Assembly (NCBI RefSeq): GCF_039538145.1
Contig: NZ_BAABBV010000001.1
Location: 868,001 to 932,000, forward strand
Source: Gryllotalpicola daejeonensis
GTDB taxonomy: Bacteria; Actinomycetota; Actinomycetes; Actinomycetales; Microbacteriaceae
Reading direction: 5' to 3'
DNA: 64,000 nucleotides
The notes under the pieces: generated by a model
Told to the model about the DNA's origin: nothing
Database searches by the model: none
Seen by the model: the letters and a program-made list of their open reading frames with translations, nothing else
Made by a program: the position numbers and the translations under genes
Shown here: piece by piece, positions 59,464 through 64,000 of the stretch
Layout of the letters: each line of letters begins with the position of its first letter
Position numbering within the stretch: position 1 is the stretch's first letter

Positions 59464-60159
59464 GTGAGAGTGATCAGCTACAACCTCCGTGAGAACCACG
59501 CCGCTGGCGAGCTCGTGCCTCTGGTCGAGCACCACGACCCCGACGTGCTGTGCCTGCAGGAGTGCGGATCGACCGGTCTTCCCGACCGCATCGGCGAGCT
59601 CAAGCTGGCGGGCGCGACGCTGCGCAATCGCCTCGGACTCGCGCTCTATTTCCGCGAGCACCGTTTCGAGCTGGTCACCTCAGAGAACTTCGCACTGAAG
59701 AAGTCGCTGCACGACCATGTGCTCGCTCCCGCGGAGGAGCGGGTCGTCGGCACGCGCCTCGAAGACACCGAGGAAGAGCGCGAGGTCGTGATCGCGTCGT
59801 TCCACGCCTCGCCGCTGACCGCCGTCAATTCGCTGCGCCGCGCGCAGATCGACGCCGCGCACGCCCGGCTGCGCGAGCTCGGCCCCGGCCTTCCCGCCCT
59901 CATGGTCGGCGACTTCAACTATCCCTGGTTCCACAAGGGGCTGCGCGCCCGCATGGTGCAGTCGGGCTACGAGCTCTCGCGCAGCGACCAGACCACCTAC
60001 GCGCGCTACAAGTACTTCCGCGGGCACTTCGACTTCGCGACGTCGACCGGTCTCGAGATCGGCAGCGTCACGACGCTTCCCGCCGGCGTCTCCGATCACA
60101 AACCGATCCTGGTCTCCGCCTCGTATCGAGACGAAGACCAGGATCAGCTGATCGCGTAG
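59464..60159 (+). CDS. Endonuclease/exonuclease/phosphatase family protein
   Basis: A 231-residue member of the EEP metal-dependent phosphoesterase superfamily. It begins VRVISYNLRENHA, has the metal Glu in DVLCLQECGS, the VGDFNYPW motif with catalytic Asp/Asn, and ends with GVSDHKPILVSA (Asp-His pair). Members act on DNA, phosphoinositides or other phosphodiesters. The short length and missing signal peptide suggest a cytoplasmic enzyme of unknown substrate. The GTG at 59464 is chosen from the promoter spacing. A longer frame begins at 59377. Confidence 0.87.
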   Translation: MRVISYNLRENHAAGELVPLVEHHDPDVLCLQECGSTGLPDRIGELKLAGATLRNRLGLALYFREHRFELVTSENFALKKSLHDHVLAPAEERVVGTRLEDTEEEREVVIASFHASPLTAVNSLRRAQIDAAHARLRELGPGLPALMVGDFNYPWFHKGLRARMVQSGYELSRSDQTTYARYKYFRGHFDFATSTGLEIGSVTTLPAGVSDHKPILVSASYRDEDQDQLIA

Positions 60160-60169
60160 CGGCGGCGGC

Positions 60170-61024
60170 TCAGTCGGCCCGCGTCCGCGTTCCGGTCGCG
60201 AGCCAGGTGACGGTGAAACCGTCCTTGGTCGAGTTCGGTGCGCTGGTCGAGGTCTCGCGAGTGCCCTGCGTGTCGACGATGTCGATCGACTGGCTGCTCG
60301 TGAGCCCAGCCGAGACGCCGTTCGTCTTGACCCCGGTGAAGGTGACCTTCTGCCAGTCCGGCGCGGTCGAGATGTAGCCGTTGACGTCGACGTCCTCTTG
60401 GATCCACTCGGCCGAGGCGCCCGGGCCGGCGAACGACGCGGTGTGCGAGGCGGTCTTGCCCGTGGTGTTGTCCTTGAGTGTCAGTGTGGTGGTCGACCCG
60501 TTGCGGGTCGCGGTGCCCGTGATCGAGTCGCCGGGCTTGATGGTGAAGCCGCTGAAGGCCACCTCAGGGGCGACGTTGGTCGGCGTGATGACCTCCCACC
60601 AGGCGCCGTAGGTGACGCGGCCGTTCACGACATCCTCTTCGATGCCGGTCTGGGTCAGGTATGAGTCGGCGTAGCCGTCGAGGCCGACCCAGGTCGAGGC
60701 ATACCCGGACTTCGTCGACAGCGTGGTCGGCACCGTCCAGGTGGCCGACGCCGACGAGAACGTGCCCGTCTTGGCGTAACCCGCCCAGTTGTACGACGAC
60801 TGCGCGCCGCTCGTCGAGCCCGTGGTCGTCGGCAGGCGGTGCCCGCGGCCGCCGGGACCCGGGAAGAAGCGGTGCTGGCCGGAGACGGCATGGACAGCCG
60901 AGGCGGTCTGCGCGGTCTGCGCACTGTGAGCCGGCGCGGCGCCGGCCGGAGCCGCGGCTGCGAGCGCACCTGCCGCAACGAGAGCGACGGCCGCCCCGGC
61001 GGCCCATCGTGAAGCGAATGACAT
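60170..61024 (-). CDS. Secreted G1-family glutamic endopeptidase
   Basis: A 284-residue exported protein. The signal peptide (about 1-30) is followed by a pro-segment and a beta-sandwich domain of the eqolisin type, seen in NWAGYAKTG, ATWTVPT, TWVGLDG and YGAWWEVITP. The catalytic pair of glutamic peptidases appears as Gln125 in LTQTGIEED and Glu206 in SAEWIQED. Such enzymes are acid proteases best known from fungi. The ATG at 61024 has GGGGG a few bases upstream. It probably acts outside the cell at low pH. Confidence 0.88.
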   Translation of the reverse strand: MSFASRWAAGAAVALVAAGALAAAAPAGAAPAHSAQTAQTASAVHAVSGQHRFFPGPGGRGHRLPTTTGSTSGAQSSYNWAGYAKTGTFSSASATWTVPTTLSTKSGYASTWVGLDGYADSYLTQTGIEEDVVNGRVTYGAWWEVITPTNVAPEVAFSGFTIKPGDSITGTATRNGSTTTLTLKDNTTGKTASHTASFAGPGASAEWIQEDVDVNGYISTAPDWQKVTFTGVKTNGVSAGLTSSQSIDIVDTQGTRETSTSAPNSTKDGFTVTWLATGTRTRAD

Positions 61025-61158
61025 GGTTCCCCCTTGTGGTCGGAAGCCCGGCGGTGCCGGGCGAGGTTCGCTCAGGCTAACAGGCACGCACCCCCATTTG
61101 GGGGGTCTGTCATCGACGCGGCATCCCTCGCGCCCCTACTCTGAGCGCGGGAGGTGCG

Positions 61159-62235
61159 ATGCAACGCCAGCCTGCTCCGCACACGTTCTGGGCCAGCCTC
61201 AGCAACCCGTTCGCCGTCGGGTTCATGCTGACGCTCGGCGGGCTGGCCGCTTTCGTGCTCGGCCTCGCGATCGAGAGCCTCTCGCAGGTGCTCGCCTACA
61301 TCTCGATCGCGCTGTTCGCGGCGCTCGGCCTCGACCCGGTCGTCAGGCGCCTCGAGCGGGCGAGGATCGGACGCGCCCGGGGCATCGTCATCGTCTATGC
61401 CGGCTTCGCCGTGCTGGTCGCCGCGGTGCTCTGGCTCATCGTGCCGGCGATGCTCACTCAAGAGACCGCATTCCTGCACGATCTGCCCGGCACGATCGCG
61501 AGTTTTCGACATGGCGAGTTCTATGAGTGGCTGAGGGATGCCTTCGGAAGCGGCGTCGACACCGCGCTCTCCGAGGCAGAGAACCTCGCGGGCGACCCGG
61601 TGCGGCTCGCCGACCTCGGCGGCGGCGTCGCCCACCTCGCCGTGACGATCGGCACCGGCCTCTCGGGGGCCGTGATCGTGCTGGTGCTGAGCCTGTACTT
61701 CCTGGCATCCCTGCCGGCCATCAAAGCCGCGTTCACGCGGCTCATGCCGGCGCGCAGCCGGCCGACTGCTTCGAGGATGCTGGCGCAGATCGCCGACTCG
61801 ATCGGAAGCTACCTCGGCGGGATGGTCGTGCTCGCCTTCTTCAACGCGGTCGTCGTGTTCCTGCTCTATCTGTTCCTGGGGCTGCCGTTTCCCGTGCTGA
61901 TGGCGGTCATCGCCTTCGCCGTCACGCTGGTGCCGCTCGTCGGCTCGGTCGTGTTCTGGGTCTTCGGCGGTGTGGTGGCGCTGCTCAGCGGCCCCGTCGC
62001 GGCCCTCGTGTTCGCGGTCGTCTACCTCATCTATATGCAGATCGAGGCATACGTGCTGACGCCCCGAGTGATGAACCGGGCGGTGGCCGTCCCCGGTGCG
62101 CTCGTCGTGATCGGCGCACTGGTGGGCGGCACCCTGCTCGGCATCCTCGGGGCGCTCGTCGCAATCCCTGTCACGGCATCGGTGCTGCTGATCGTGCAGC
62201 AGCTCGTGATCCCGCGGCAGGACGCGAAGGTGTAG
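61159..62235 (+). CDS. AI-2E family permease (second copy)
   Basis: A 358-residue integral membrane protein of the TqsA/YdiK superfamily. The paired N-terminal helices, the long amphipathic segment and the C-terminal block LLYLFLGLPFPVLMAVIAFAVTLVPLVGS followed by EAYVLTPRVMNRAVAVPGALVVIGALVGG are typical. It differs clearly from the paralogue at 25944, so it is not a recent duplicate. The ATG has GGGAGGT 4 bases upstream. The substrate is unknown. Confidence 0.88.
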   Translation: MQRQPAPHTFWASLSNPFAVGFMLTLGGLAAFVLGLAIESLSQVLAYISIALFAALGLDPVVRRLERARIGRARGIVIVYAGFAVLVAAVLWLIVPAMLTQETAFLHDLPGTIASFRHGEFYEWLRDAFGSGVDTALSEAENLAGDPVRLADLGGGVAHLAVTIGTGLSGAVIVLVLSLYFLASLPAIKAAFTRLMPARSRPTASRMLAQIADSIGSYLGGMVVLAFFNAVVVFLLYLFLGLPFPVLMAVIAFAVTLVPLVGSVVFWVFGGVVALLSGPVAALVFAVVYLIYMQIEAYVLTPRVMNRAVAVPGALVVIGALVGGTLLGILGALVAIPVTASVLLIVQQLVIPRQDAKV

Positions 62236-62238
62236 CCG

Positions 62239-62802
62239 CTAGACCGACGGCGTGCGGTTCTCGGCGCTCACCATCCACGCGTACTGCTCGAGGGTCGAGA
62301 TGATCTCGTGCAGGATGTCGGCGGTCGTCGGGTCCTCTTCGTCGACGTCGTCGTGCACCTCGCGCATCGTGCCGACGACGGCTTCGAGGCGCACGGTGAT
62401 CAGGTCGACGGTGTCGGTCGTGGCGACCTCTCCGTTCGGGTACGGCGGCAGCGAGGTCTCGGCGCTCACCGTCGCGCTACGGCCGTCGACCGCGGCGTGC
62501 AGCGCGCGCAGCCGCTCGGCGACGACATCGCTGAACTCACGCGCCGACTCGGTGATCTCGTCGAGCTGCAGGTGCAGATCCCGGAAGTTCTTGCCGACGA
62601 CGTTCCAGTGCGCCTGCTTTGCCTGAAGCGAGAGCTCGATCAGGTCGACGAGCACCCGCTGCAGGTGCCCCGTCAGCTGCTCAGAGGCCAGGAACCCGTT
62701 CTCGGCGTTCTCCTTCTTCGAGCGCGCGGCGCCTTCGCGCGGGGTCGGCTTCTTCGCCGCGGTTCGGGTCGAGGTCCTCGTGCTTGCGGTCGCGCGTGCC
62801 AT
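62239..62802 (-). CDS. dps: Dps-family ferritin-like DNA-protection protein
   Basis: A 187-residue ferritin-fold protein that forms a 12-subunit shell storing iron and shielding DNA. The intersubunit ferroxidase ligands are complete: His65, His77, Asp81, Asp92 and Glu96, with the family spacing. The first 35 residues are rich in Lys, Arg, Thr and Ala and resemble the DNA-binding tails of mycobacterial and E. coli Dps. It converges on the AI-2E gene with only 3 bases between. GAAAGG lies 8 bases before the ATG. Confidence 0.94.
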   Translation of the reverse strand: MARATASTRTSTRTAAKKPTPREGAARSKKENAENGFLASEQLTGHLQRVLVDLIELSLQAKQAHWNVVGKNFRDLHLQLDEITESAREFSDVVAERLRALHAAVDGRSATVSAETSLPPYPNGEVATTDTVDLITVRLEAVVGTMREVHDDVDEEDPTTADILHEIISTLEQYAWMVSAENRTPSV

Positions 62803-62894
62803 CTTCCATGCCTTTCGTGCTGCTGACTCGGTTCGCTCTGGCGGTTCCCCGATCGCGCTTCCCGAACACGTCGCCCGCCCGTTGCTAATCCCCG

Positions 62895-64000
62895 ATGGTG
62901 TCGTCGCCCGTTCTCGCTCCGCTGCGGCATGCCTCGTTCCGCTGGCTGGCTTCCGCGCGCACGATCAACCAGCTCGGCACCGCCATCGCGCCGATCGCGC
63001 TGGCCTTCGCGGTGCTCGACCTCGGGTACTCGGCGGCGCAGCTCGGCATCGTCGTCGCGGCGCGGTCGATTCCGAACGTTGCGCTGCTGCTCGTCGGCGG
63101 CGTTCTTGCAGATCGGATGCCTCGACCGACCGTTCTCGTCGGGTCGTCGGCCCTCTCGTTCCTGTCTCAGGGCGCGGTCGCCGTGCTCGTTCTCGAGCAC
63201 GCGCACGCGTTCGGCTGGTTGATCGCGCTCTCAGCGGCGAACGGTGCGTTCGCCGCGATCGCACGGCCGGCGTCGTCCGCGATCACGCGTGAAACGGTGC
63301 CTCTCGAGCGGCTGCGCGGCGCGATCGTCCTGCTGCGGCTCGGCACCAACGTCGCCGCCGCGGCCGGAGCGGCGGGCGGCGCGGTCGTCGTGGCCTGGAT
63401 CGGCTCGGGGTGGGGCATCGCCGTCGATGCCGCGACGTTCGCGCTCTCGGGCATCTGCTTCGCCGTGATGGAACTCGCGCTGCGCCGGGACCGGGCAGCC
63501 GCCCCCGCCACCCCGCCGGAGTGCCAGCATCCGATTCGGGATCTCATCGACGGGTGGCGCGAGTTCACCTCGCATGAATGGATCTGGGTGATCGTCGCGC
63601 AGTTCCTCGTGCTGAATGCCTGCTACGGCGGCATCCTCTCGGTGCTCGGCCCGGTGATCGCCGACGCGAGCTTCGGGCGCGCATGGTGGGGCCCGATCGT
63701 CGGTGCGGAGTCGATCGGATTCGTCGTCGGCGGATTCGTCGCCATGCGCTGGCAGCCGCGGCGCGCGGTCGGCGCGGGCGTCGCCGTGCTGCTGCTGTGT
63801 GCGCTGCCGCTCGCGGCGCTCGGTCTGCTGCCCTCAGTGCCGCTGCTGGTCGCCCTGTTCTTCGTCGGCGGGCTCGCGACCGAGCAGTTCGAGGTCGCGT
63901 GGGATGCCGGCCTGCAGCACCACGTGCCGGCCGATCGCCTCGCGCGCGTCTACTCCTACGACGCGCTCGGCTCCTTCGCGGCGATCCCCCTCGGGCAGAT
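62895..64000 (+). CDS. MFS transporter, cut by the window end
   Basis: The first 368 codons of an exporter-type major facilitator protein, open to the last base of the window. It starts MVSSPVLAPLRHASFRWLASARTINQLGTAIAPIAL. It continues with GGVLADRMPRPTVL (loop 2-3 motif) and at least nine hydrophobic helices. LRLGTNVAAAAGAAGGA is typical of the enterobactin-exporter (EntS)-like group and macrolide exporters. ATG 62895 or GTG 62898 could be the start. It is divergent from dps. The substrate is unknown. Confidence 0.85.
   Translation, partial: MVSSPVLAPLRHASFRWLASARTINQLGTAIAPIALAFAVLDLGYSAAQLGIVVAARSIPNVALLLVGGVLADRMPRPTVLVGSSALSFLSQGAVAVLVLEHAHAFGWLIALSAANGAFAAIARPASSAITRETVPLERLRGAIVLLRLGTNVAAAAGAAGGAVVVAWIGSGWGIAVDAATFALSGICFAVMELALRRDRAAAPATPPECQHPIRDLIDGWREFTSHEWIWVIVAQFLVLNACYGGILSVLGPVIADASFGRAWWGPIVGAESIGFVVGGFVAMRWQPRRAVGAGVAVLLLCALPLAALGLLPSVPLLVALFFVGGLATEQFEVAWDAGLQHHVPADRLARVYSYDALGSFAAIPLGQ

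Noticed and set aside
25944..62235. The two AI-2E permeases as a recent duplication
   Set aside because: Their sequences differ throughout and they lie in unrelated contexts; they are old paralogues.
1..64000. CRISPR array, insertion sequence, prophage or integration site
   Set aside because: No regularly spaced repeats, transposase or integrase motifs, or flanking duplications were found; the only tRNA gene shows no adjacent integrase.

Overview
This 64 kb window is chromosomal DNA of a high-GC actinobacterium, most likely a member of the Microbacteriaceae. The grounds are the base composition (I judge about 69% GC), the gene families present, the many genes that start 6-7 nt after a TANNNT -10 box, and the dense hexamer GGATGC/GCATCC. 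I see no insertion sequence, phage, CRISPR array or replication origin, and no gene-free stretch longer than about 140 bases.

Layout. 62-2684: tRNA-Gln with its terminator, a thioredoxin-reductase-like flavoprotein and gltX. 2697-6122: a LysR regulator divergent from a class V aminotransferase and an APC permease. 6109-18613: amino acid biosynthesis on the minus strand (fumarylacetoacetase-family enzyme, ilvE, leuB, PhzF-family gene, serA, then ilvC, ilvN, ilvB, ilvD). It is interrupted at 11674-13349 by a membrane histidine kinase and a SRPBCC gene. 18641-24220: trehalose synthesis (otsA-otsB), two small unknown genes, a GH15 glucan hydrolase/trehalase, a small membrane protein and csbD. 24250-31912: acyl-CoA ligase, AI-2E-family permease, short-chain dehydrogenase with a divergent XRE regulator, ASCH protein, ohrR-ohr, SdpI-family protein and epoxide hydrolase. 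31962-38984: a four-gene ABC system with two giant FtsX-type permeases and two ATPases, followed by two oxidoreductases. 40917-46911: a sugar ABC importer without its own ATPase, a LacI regulator and a GH51 arabinofuranosidase. 46929-52813: phytase-like secreted protein, SHS-type transporter, LysM lipoprotein and SLC13 permease. 52810-59369: SLC13 permease, malQ and metE form an overlapping operon, divergent from a LysR regulator fused to a MetE-like methyltransferase. 59464-64000: EEP-family hydrolase, G1-type glutamic endopeptidase, a second AI-2E-family permease, Dps and an MFS transporter cut by the window end.

How it works together. Valine, leucine, isoleucine and serine synthesis are nearly complete here. 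The arabinoside module is a self-contained regulon: matching LacI-type palindromes sit in the promoters of the importer operon and of the arabinofuranosidase. Peroxide and stress functions (ohrR-ohr, Dps, CsbD, trehalose) are scattered through the window. The most unusual object is the 686-residue LysR-MetE fusion at 57309-59369. It is divergent from metE and could be a regulator that carries its own methionine-synthase-like domain.
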